Shown one piece after another: positions 1-12,610 of a stretch of DNA of 64,000 nucleotides; position 1 is the stretch's first letter; every line of letters starts with the position of its first letter. Position numbers and translations under genes: made by a program. Source of the stretch: Hymenolepis diminuta. Its lineage: Eukaryota; Platyhelminthes; Cestoda; Cyclophyllidea; Hymenolepididae. The stretch is taken from NCBI GenBank assembly GCA_900708905.1, contig CAADRB010000012.1, positions 2,447,280-2,511,279 on the forward strand, written 5' to 3'. The notes beneath the pieces were generated by a model. The model was given only the letters and a program-made list of their open reading frames with translations, did not search any database and had not been told where the DNA came from.

Positions 1-10
1 ACAAATTCTT

Positions 11-468
11 TTGTGTGTATGGTGGGATTTGAAGGGAATTGTTTACTGTGAACTGATGGGTGACAATCAAACAATAGCATCTGAAGTTGACTGTCAGCAG
101 CTAACTCGTTTAAAAGTAGTTAGCGGCAGGAAAAACGGCCTCCTTTGATCAATCGAAACGGAGTGATTCTGCACCACGACAATGCCAGACCCCACACTTC
201 AAGAGTAACTAAAAATCTCACTGAAGAATTTGGTTGGGAAGTCATGCATCACTCACCATATTCTCTTGATCTTGGACCAACGGATTTCCATCTTTTCAGG
301 AGTTTACAGAATCACTTAATGGGACAAAGACTTACGTCAAGACAAGAGGTGGAAATATAGCTAGTTTCTTTTTTTGAGTGCAAACTGGCTAAATTCTATG
401 AAGAAGGAATCAGAAAGCTTGTAGCAAGATGGGAAGATGTAATTAATAGAAATGGTGACTATGTTTGA
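11..468 (+). pseudogene. Mariner transposase, decayed C-terminal part
   Basis: This is the C-terminal part of a mariner (IS630/Tc1/mariner superfamily) DNA transposase; the rest lies left of the window. The conserved HHDNARPH motif starts at about 169 and is followed by HSPYSLDLGPTD. Exactly 34 residues separate the two aspartates, which is the mariner D,D34D spacing. The first part (about 11-145, starting LCVWWDLKG) is in a different frame from 145-360, so there is a frameshift. An in-frame TAG at 358-360 interrupts the tail, after which the same frame runs on through KLAKFYEEGIRKLVARW to a TGA at 466-468. It therefore cannot make an active enzyme. It lies inside a Lon intron in the same orientation. 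I could not place the 3' terminal inverted repeat with confidence; it should fall shortly after 468. Confidence 0.9.
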
Positions 469-1123
469 AATGAACACTAAATAAATGTATTTTTGACAAA
501 ATTTCACTTTAATTCAAATTAAAAAATGGATAGAGCTTTTGTTAAAACCTGATATGATTAGCTTCATATTCATGGGAATGTCAAGATTTCATGCCATCTA
601 TTTCTCCTCCCCTCCTCGCATAGGTTATACTGAAACTGAGTGTTTAATAGGCAGCAAACATTTTTGGTGGTTTGTCACTAGAGAATTTTGGATGACTGCT
701 GCGATAGTACCATATAATCATCACCGTCATAGCTTATTTTTATTTAAATGCACTAAAATCTCAAAAGGCCTTTATGACAAAAAGACGGCTACCAAGACCA
801 AAGCTAATGAAATATTTACTTCTCAGAATGGAACTTTTTCGGGTTCACTTTTCTCTCCCGCAAATGTTGCATTGACAGCTGTACATTCGATTCGCTTCAG
901 TAATGCGACGTTTAATAATTTTTTCTTTTAATCTGTCGGACTAAACTAATGCTATCTCATTTCTTATTGATTTGCCGAGAGCCAATGACATCAAGGATTT
1001 GCATAGATGAATTTCCTTTGGTGAAGACTTTTCAGATACGATTAAGGAATAGAATTCATATCGCTATTAAAAGACATTTTTAATTATTTCAAATATTGAC
1101 AAAAAAGATTATATTTTCTTCAG
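469..1123. other. Remaining 3' part of the Lon intron
   Basis: This stretch sits between the mariner tail and the first visible Lon exon. It holds an uninterrupted 130-codon frame (539-931, +, starting at TTG) that matches no family I recognise and has no convincing coding character. The intron ends with a good acceptor, TTTTCTTCAG, at 1122-1123. No earlier Lon exon is visible, so the 5' part of that gene is off the left edge. Confidence 0.5.
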
Positions 1124-5408
<4,285 letters not shown>

Positions 5409-7223
5409 CAGATTCCCTCCAATAATGTAGCGGATGCTTGCCATTTAATGTAGTGTTAGTTCTTGTCCTCTTTTGTACAATTTACATTGACTCGGTGCAC
5501 ATGCTTATGCATTTGAGGCGGATTTTTATTGTACCCTTGAACACTATATTTAATATATCTCACTGTTTTACGTCTTATGTGGCGACGCTATTATTTGCTG
5601 TATTTGTAAAATTACTTCGATGAAAATGTTAATGAGAATGAAAACGGGGTGTTAAGGAATTAATAAGACTAGTTTGCGCCAGCTTTCTTATTCAACTAAC
5701 TTGCTAGGATTAAGTAGGTAAAGATTCCAAAGGTAAGAAATTTGGAATTTTCTTCTGTATTCAGGAGTGAGATTAGACTGTTTGGTTCTTTATGTATGGG
5801 GTGAAATAGTATCATTTAACTCCTGGAAAATCCCAAATCAGAGAGGGATGTGTATGGTTCTTACTACATATAGAAAAATAATAGTTTCCAAAAAATTTTT
5901 CCTGTACTTTAGGGCCTTTATCATCTTTTGATTCCCTTTCATTCGAACAAATTTATTAACAAAACGGTTTTAAATATATTAATAGATCTATCAATACGAA
6001 AACGTACATTTTATTTTGATATGGTGATTTGGGTCGTTTTGTATTATGATATTATCGGATTGTATTTCTTACCAGTCCATGCTCTTATGGATTCTAAGAG
6101 TCAATTACGGTATCCTACAGAGAAGGTCAGATCATAGCAGCTTTTAATAACTCAGGCACATTTGAATACGCTCATTGCTGGAGTTAAGATCCACTATAAC
6201 TTACTTGGCATATTCTGCTAAGACGTATAGAGTACAAATATTAAAACGTATTTGAAAAAGTAGATTCATAATCTGTTTGTAAGTTCTAAAGCATATGTGT
6301 TAGTTTTTAAGGTAAAGAAAGCTATGATTTCGAGGATCATCACAGAACGATGTACACTGCGGTCCATAACTTATGTGAAAATGGTTAAACTCAGCTACTC
6401 TAAGCCATAATAAAACCACTTTTCGTGGCAGGTGTTTAAGTGTTTGCCGACAAATCATAAAAAAATTCCAGAATTAAAAAGTATGGATTTAATCACATTA
6501 ATTAAATCTCACTAGGTGTAATGACTTATAACTCCAGAGGATGGATTAGATAGAACATGAATTAAAATTGGACTGAAGTGAATTTGCTTTCCGGGGGATT
6601 GATGTTGGTGTTCGTCTATGAATTTTGTTAAGCAGTTTCTATTGTACTGGCGTTTTCCGTCTTGTTATTCTCCACCATTTGGTTTGCACTCTTATAAAAA
6701 CTTCATTAATCATACTATGTGGATGACAGAAAATGACGCATTTCTTTATACATAATCACTTAGCTTCATCTATTTTTTGAAAATATATTTCATTTTCATA
6801 CAAGTGAATAGAAATATTAGAAATCCTCAAATTATCTCAATGCCAGATAACCCATAGGTCCATGATCATACGTTTTTCAAAGGAATGAATATGACAAATG
6901 TTGAAAGGTTTAATTTATTAGGATATCAAATATTTTCCCACAAGTGACTAATTTAAGCTACTTTCGCTTTAAAAGACTATGGTTGATAATTTTTAAGAAC
7001 ATATTATATTTATATTAAATAATACTTTAGTTGAATCTTAAGTAAATTAAAAGAATATGTTTGAGCATACTGGTTTAAATCACACTTATCAAAATTTTGG
7101 GGCTTCATTGGCATAGCAGTTAGGGAGCTGTGATTAGATTAGGTAGAACAGTTTGTTTTTACCATTTTTAAGCGTTCGTTGCATCTGAAATAGAATAAAA
7201 CTCTTGTATACGTTTTATTTCAG
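5409..7223. other. Lon-BORCS8 intergenic region
   Basis: AT-rich sequence with no open frame of coding character. It should contain the Lon 3' UTR, but no canonical AATAAA follows the Lon stop within the first 200 bases; AATAAG occurs near 5660. I see nothing else. Confidence 0.5.
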
Positions 7224-7227
7224 TAAA
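7215..7227 (+). promoter_or_regulatory. Splice acceptor just upstream of the BORCS8 ATG
   Basis: TTATTTCAG ends at 7223 and only four bases (TAAA) separate it from the ATG at 7228. Such an acceptor is either the 3' end of a 5' UTR intron or a spliced-leader addition site, a process known in several flatworm lineages. The sequence does not tell which. Confidence 0.45.
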
Positions 7228-7900
7228 ATGTCAAGTGATGACTCCAATAGCGTTCATAATAGGCTGTGTCAGAAAAGTATTTAACTTTACATGAGCTTTC
7301 GAATATTTAGTATACCATGGTGGTATTGAAATGGCCATCAATCTAGCTGATGAGCCATCGGTCGCACTTTATCGAATCCAAGAACATATTCGCAAAACAG
7401 CACCTCGGATAGCTGAAGAACGAGTAATTCGTCTTGATTATCCATTTTTTCCGTATAGAAGAGGGCTCTGGTATTTTCGGAAAAGTTGCAAGACGCAACC
7501 TTTGATTTGGGAAACAGTTCTGAGTATGTTTTCCTTTCATATCACTGTTTTCTGTTTAGTGCAATTGCTGCATTTCCTAATGTCCAAACCAATTTGGAAA
7601 ATACTTTGAAGACTTTAGAGTTGTGTATGATAATGCATCAAAATGCTATTACAAGCGCCAAAAACGGGTAATATTTCCTAATTTTCTTTTATCCTTTGTT
7701 TCATTCATATTTTGAAGTCACGATAACAAATATTATTAACTGTTTTTTTCTTCCTTAAATGTTATTAGAACGCATTAATGTGCATTTCATCTGTTATTTG
7801 TGTGTGTAAATGTTGTCTCTTTTTATCGTTCTCCAGAAAACATAAACCTGAGATCGAAATGGGTGTTGATGTTGTTGCATTTCTTGAAGACTACTCTTGA
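7228..7900 (+). CDS. BORCS8: BORC complex subunit 8 homologue
   Basis: BORCS8 (MEF2BNB) is a small subunit of BORC, the lysosome-surface complex that recruits Arl8 and kinesin for lysosome movement. Five exons are 7228-7276, 7311-7423, 7459-7523, 7560-7667 and 7837-7900 (TGA). Phases 1, 0, 2 and 2 all join, giving 132 residues against 119 in human. The family signature is clear in exon 2: NLADEPSVALYRIQEHIRK against LANEPSVALYRLQEHVRR. The rest is helical and collinear, with a variable acidic C terminus. The first three introns are only 34, 35 and 36 nt and the fourth is 169 nt. The start is the first ATG, four bases after a splice-type acceptor (TTATTTCAG, 7215-7223), so the mRNA may begin by trans-splicing or by an upstream UTR intron. 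No frameshift or missing segment is seen. Confidence 0.93.
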
Positions 7901-8600
7901 CTTAAATCTACAATTACTGTTGTCTTTGTTTCTTCCGTCACGTTTTTGTTTCATTTGATATAATTTATTTTATAAGAAGGATGAATACTCAACACTTTTC
8001 TACTTATTTTTATTAGTAGTACTGGCATTTTAATTTCAAACCATTAACTGGTAGTAAGTGGGTTGACTCTTGCAGTTTTAATTAAGCAGTTAGAATTTTT
8101 CGTTGAGTTACTTTGCATAGGATATTATTATTGGACTTGAATGACTTAACAATATACATAGAAGATCAACAAATAGATTTTAACTGGCTTTCCTTGCTTT
8201 TGCAATATTTTCGATGTTAGGAGATTTATTAATTGTGAAATTTTAAAGTCATATGAATCGGAAAAATATTCTACCTAACTAATGATTATAGCAAGTTAAA
8301 GACTGCAACACAAGTCTCTATTTCATAATTTTGTTAATTAAATCGTGTTAATTTACTAAACGTCAATTGGTGCGTATTTAATTTGCAATTGGGATTTAGT
8401 AAACTGTCAGAGATATACGACTTTCAAATCTGACTTTATGAAATAAGGACGGGTTGTGAGAATCGTGTTATGTACCGAATTTTTTCCAAATAATCATTAT
8501 GAATGTGAAAATAAGTGTTAGAATAAGAAACTGAAGCCTTCCACTGACTGTCTGACTATATCATTGCGAAGTAGTCTATATATCATTCTGATTTTTCAAG
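7901..8600. other. BORCS8 downstream region
   Basis: AT-rich and without a recognisable gene. The BORCS8 3' UTR must start here, but no canonical AATAAA is close to the stop. A short run near 8601-8686, between an AAG acceptor and a GTAATT donor, is open in one frame (SKTGGKKVGEQKP, lysine-rich) and could be an exon of the candidate below; this is weak. Confidence 0.3.
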
Positions 8601-8961
8601 GTCTGAGTAAGACAGGGGGAAAGAAGGTGGGAGAACAGAAACCAAGTAATCGGCAATCATATGCAGAAAACAAAGAGATTAAACAAGGTAATTAAACGAG
8701 AAAATACGATAAAAGTAAAAATATTGACTAGTTGTATCTGCTGTTTCAGAGAATGAGAAAGTGAGGAGAGGTTTTTTTAATTTTTCAATAAAACAAAGAC
8801 TTTGAATAAAAAGCATCACATATTCAAATATGACTTCGAAAATGGCCAACATATACTGCTCACAAAAAATTAACTATCAGTCCAACACAGCTCAGCAAGC
8901 TCTGCTAAGGTAAAAAGTCTTAGATGATTCCGATGCTATAAATATCAGCTTATGACGGGAG

Positions 8962-9186
8962 AACGTTCTGCTTAAACGTTTAGATGTTAGCTTTCTTCGG
9001 GCTTCAGCCGATTTAGAGCTGATCGTAAAATATGTGATTATGAGGCTACAAGAGGAATCAAGTTTGAATGAATTTCTCATGTATCCTGAAGATAATAAGG
9101 ACAATGAGGCGCGATTTGTAACTCAAGCTTCACAGATGTCCCTTCTTATCAAAAGATACATATTTACCCGCCTCTCTATTTGTTAA
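8962..9186 (+). CDS. Candidate exon, unassigned helical protein (possibly SKA2-like)
   Basis: An open frame runs 8956-9186 and ends in TAA. It encodes a strongly amphipathic helical stretch (LLKRLDVSFLRASADLELI, followed by VKYVIMRLQEESSLNEF), unlike the low-complexity translations around it. The pattern of a leucine-rich start, F-x-x-A-x-x-DLE and a later LLIKRY loosely resembles the N-terminal coiled coil of SKA2, a kinetochore subunit; I rate that match as weak. There is no early ATG, so an upstream exon would be needed. GGGAG at 8957-8961 (phase 0) or TTTAG at about 8988-8992 (phase 1) could serve as acceptors. It may equally be a pseudogene fragment or a chance frame. Confidence 0.33.
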   Translation, partial: NVLLKRLDVSFLRASADLELIVKYVIMRLQEESSLNEFLMYPEDNKDNEARFVTQASQMSLLIKRYIFTRLSIC

Positions 9187-10157
9187 CTGAAATATTTCAA
9201 GTTCTACGTCTTTATGTCAAAACCGTATTTTTAATACTAACATTAACTAGTAATGTATTGGTCATATGGACTTATTAATAAATCAGTTCGAAAGGGTGGT
9301 AATTCGTTATAATGAATTTTTTCCCTATGAATAGTTAGGTTGAACTCTACTCCATACTAACTGTAAGAAAATAGGTTGAATTCTATAAAAGGAAATAACA
9401 ATGAGATAAAGTAATTTAAAATATTCACCGAAACAGATTTTCCTTCCCGAATTGTTTATAATAACGGAAGGGAGCGATTACGTCCGCTCAATCAAAAAGA
9501 TCTGTTACTTTTCATATGCAGAAAATGAACGGGAGAGATGTATTTCTCCACAATGTTTTTACTAAAGGAGGAGGGGAATGAAATCGGGGAATTTCGATCA
9601 TGGATAGAATTCTTTTGATTTTAATAGTAGTGATCGTACCACTTTTCGTTAAGATCGTCTTAACCCTAGATTTTTGAAGACTACCTTTGAAGGATAGGAG
9701 TTTTTTCAAGAAAGATGGTTTATTTTCTTGTTCCTTTAGATGCCAAATATTTCTCAAAACCGTTCTAATTCATCTAATTGAAGAAAACTGAATTTATAAG
9801 AACAGGTGACCGTATCTTCATATCTATGGTGTTGTTGGTTCAAGCTATGAGTTACGGCGAGTAAAATCAAAAACACTTAGGCGTACTCATATTAATGCAT
9901 TCGTTATAACTTTGTGAGCATTTTTCGGAGCGATTGTATAAAATTCTAGTAGATTGGTTTGAAGTGTCTTCGTAATTCCGGCACCTTCCCGAATTGATAA
10001 TTATGTATCTTCTTTCAGAAAATTTGTAAAGAATTGAGTAATCCGCTGTTGCCTTAGAAATTGAAGACCTTTTTGCTTTACAAATATTGACAGAGATAGT
10101 AAACCGTATGTACTTCCCACTGTTATAACTGTATTAGCCTGTTAAAATAACCTACAA
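9187..10157. other. Empty AT-rich stretch
   Basis: I see no coding segment, RNA gene or clear repeat here. Short open frames on the - strand (for example 9512-9757) have no recognisable motifs. Confidence 0.5.
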
Positions 10158-10235
10158 ATGCTGGAACTCAATCATAACACAGGATTATTTAAAAGGCCAC
10201 ACTCATTTCTTCAATGGATCCTATCATGTACTCTC

Positions 10236-10470
10236 AAAATAAAGCTCCTTGGTCTCACATTGATCTTAGTCTTACTGGACCTGTCCAAGGGCTCTTACCT
10301 CCTGTCCTTGTTGATTCATATTCAAAGTAGCCTGAGGTTATACACGTTAAGTCTGCCACTGCCGGCAACGTTTTCAATAGCCTCCATCATGTATTCATCA
10401 CTCAAATGGCATACCATAAATTATTGTATTCAGCAGTGTCATCCAGTTCACTTCAACTCGATCTGAAGAC
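10236..10470 (+). mobile_element. Decayed LTR-retrotransposon integrase core
   Basis: One frame from 10241 reads APWSHIDLSLTGPVQG, then VDSYSK, a TAG stop, then PEVIHVKSAT. This is the start of the retroviral-type integrase catalytic core of Gypsy elements (PWSRIHIDFAGP, then VVVDSYSKWPEV), with the conserved Trp codon turned into TAG. A further piece after 10420 (QCHPVHFNS) looks like the DNGTQFTS region in another frame, so a frameshift is also present. It is a short dead fragment with no LTRs recognised beside it. Confidence 0.75.
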
Positions 10471-10618
10471 TTTTGCTTTGATCTAAATATCTCCTTTTAC
10501 ATTCCCCGCCTAAATTCAAAAGTCTGGACAAATAACTTGTTGATAATGTAAAAATGCAACTTCTCGTGTCACAAGGGAAGGAGACAGTGGAAGAGATTCT
10601 TATTTTTCAACTTTTTAG

Positions 10619-10846
10619 GTACCGAACGACGCCTTGTATAGTATCCTAATCTGGATGTGCCATCGAAATCATCTCTGTTCTCGGTACGCCGCCGCATTTT
10701 TCAAACCAAAAACGGATCCAAGTGTGATCTATTTGGACACATGTAACCTCCTTCTGTCCCTGACTACTGAAACTCTGGAGAGCCAACACAGTCATCGTTC
10801 CGTCCATTACTTTGGACGCTTCGGAAGACCTTGGAAAAAATTCAAG
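10619..10846 (+). CDS. Candidate internal exon, unrecognised protein
   Basis: Between a good acceptor (CAACTTTTTAG, to 10618) and a strong donor (AAG/GTGGGT, 10844-10849) lie 228 bases, exactly 76 open codons in phase 0. Base composition is clearly less AT-rich than the flanks. The peptide starts VPNDALYSILIWMCHRNHLC and ends YFGRFGRPWKKFK, with five cysteines or histidine-rich spots but no domain I recognise. I found no partner exon on either side. The - strand of the same segment is also largely open (about 55 codons to a TAG), which weakens the case. It could be an exon of a larger gene, a fossil exon or a piece of the neighbouring retroelement. Confidence 0.35.
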
Positions 10847-12416
10847 GTGGGTCCAACGCTCAAATGTTTTTTATCCAACGACACACAAAAGTTTACTTTT
10901 AATTATCATATATTTGTTAAAATTCGCTAAATCTTAGGGTCATTGCTCTGCAGAATTTTAATTTAATTAATGAAATTTGCTTAATCAGCGTTATTATTGT
11001 GTTCTAACAGTTGAAAATAATTTTGGGGGGATAATAAAAGTATAAAAGTTACTCTCCCGTCTTCTTACTTCTTCTTTGGAGCTGGTCATTTGCAGGCATG
11101 GGGAGGTTAAAATTTAACTCTCTCGATCTTTACGGTTAGTTGATTATTACTAAGGCCATTCCAGTTTGCACGAGAAAGCTCTAATCGGGAGCCGTGAGAA
11201 GTTAATAAATCGCCGCCTTGTTATCAAAAACATTCTATTGATGCAAAATACTTAGATTATTTTATTTTGAGCGTCTCGATCAGAGTGCAACTAAGCTGTT
11301 TTCCAGCTTCAAAGCATTCAGTATATAGGTCTGAATTTACCATAAAGTAACACACAACAAGAACAAAGAAAAAGATACATGCATCATTTTTTCAAAATCG
11401 AATTTCCCCAAAACCCTCTATATTATAAAAATTCAAATTTTCATGGAATATTCTTTTAAATATATCAATAATAATGGTAAATTGGCACTGCAACTATAGT
11501 TACACCAGAATTTCTGTTCCGAAATTGATGTTTTATCATTCGATTTTTTTGGCAACATGATTTTATCTATTTTCTAAAACTAATTTTTGATTTTACTCCT
11601 TCTTCGGAAAGATTAAGCTTAAAATACAGGAATTTCCCTTGTTAAAATAAACTAAGAATACATAGACCTATAGTATCTAAAATATCGTTGTATCGATATA
11701 TTTCTTAGAAGTCGGGAGATGAGTTAGACCTAGGACATAATTAAGATGGTGGATACTGTAATAAAATCGATAAGCGAAACATGGTAGCAGGTAATGTAAA
11801 GCTTTCAAATCTGTTGACCCATGACCACGATATCTATTAGTAGAGATTTTGACCCATTCCATCAAGCCAACAGAGAACGCATAGGCAGTCATTTTAACAC
11901 CGCATCATAATGCGGCTTGTGCAACCTAAGTGAGCACATACGATTTTCCCTCTTTCTGAAATTCATTCTTTTTAATGTATTTTTTCTGATAACAATATGA
12001 TAGTCTGCTACCTTTCAACCAGATTTAAACGATCTATTTCATCATTTCATATTAGGAGGATATTCATCAATGAATATCCAGTTTATTAAATGGTATACCG
12101 ATGAGGACATCAAGAGTTTAGGATTAATGGGGATCAGTTTCGATTTAAGAATCATCGTATTATATAAAAGTTACTTTAAAAATAGAAAGTCACAAGAGGA
12201 AGAAAAGACTGTATTACAAGACGAAATCTTTATTGGTCATCTGAAACCGGAAGCAAGTGTGAAATTTTGATACATTTAATACAATTAACGAAAGCAATGT
12301 CTGGAGTAGTTTCGTCGATCTAAACAAAATTTGAAAATGTGTCATAAGAGGATTTAATACATTGGAGATGCCTTTTAAGTAATCTTATTATATATTATAT
12401 GCCATTTAACAAAACA
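10847..12416. other. Intergenic stretch with one TATA-like site
   Basis: Mostly AT-rich with no supported gene. At about 11038-11047 there is AGTATAAAAG, followed 50 bases later by a pyrimidine-rich segment and an ATG whose frame closes after 13 codons. A short frame at 12070-12270 (66 codons, +) preceded by an AG has no recognisable motif. Confidence 0.35.
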
Positions 12417-12422
12417 TTTATT
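12417..12422 (-). terminator. Polyadenylation signal for the metallothionein-like gene
   Basis: AATAAA on the - strand (within GATAAAATAAATG), about 95 bases past the stop codon at 12518. It is the nearest canonical signal downstream of the gene. Confidence 0.45.
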
Positions 12423-12517
12423 TTATCACTTATTTGATGAATCTGAACGTATTAAATTAATAAAATTCCAAATAAATAAAATCAACCGTGTGGTTTTGTA
12501 ATACATATCTTACAGCG

Positions 12518-12610
12518 TTAAGTTTTGCAGTAGTAGGAGCGACAATTGTTGCATCCGCATCCACAACCACAGTCTCCGCATCCAGAGCCGCAACCACAAC
12601 CACGACCCAT
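12518..12610 (-). CDS. Metallothionein-like 30-residue Cys-rich protein
   Basis: ATG at 12610-12608 opens a 30-codon frame ending in TAA at 12520-12518. The protein starts MGRGCGCGSGCGDCGC and continues GCGCNNCRSYYCKT. It has nine cysteines (positions 5, 7, 11, 14, 16, 18, 20, 23 and 28), five of them in a Gly-Cys alternating core, with no histidine and two aromatic residues near the end. CXC-rich, tiny, soluble proteins of this kind are metallothioneins, which bind Zn, Cd or Cu in thiolate clusters. Thirty residues is shorter than vertebrate metallothioneins (about 61) and could hold a single cluster. The gene is far richer in G and C than its surroundings. It is intronless as read, with no close paralogue in the window. 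A cysteine- and glycine-rich structural or eggshell-type peptide is the main alternative. Confidence 0.72.
   Translation of the reverse strand: MGRGCGCGSGCGDCGCGCGCNNCRSYYCKT

Noticed and set aside
539..931. 130-codon open frame in the Lon intron
   Set aside because: It starts at TTG, matches no family, has no splice sites that would link it to Lon and lacks coding-like residue patterns. Probably a chance frame.
10158..10466. 102-codon open frame starting at 10158
   Set aside because: It runs in the wrong frame for most of the integrase remnant; the real similarity is in the frame through 10241, which is broken by a stop.
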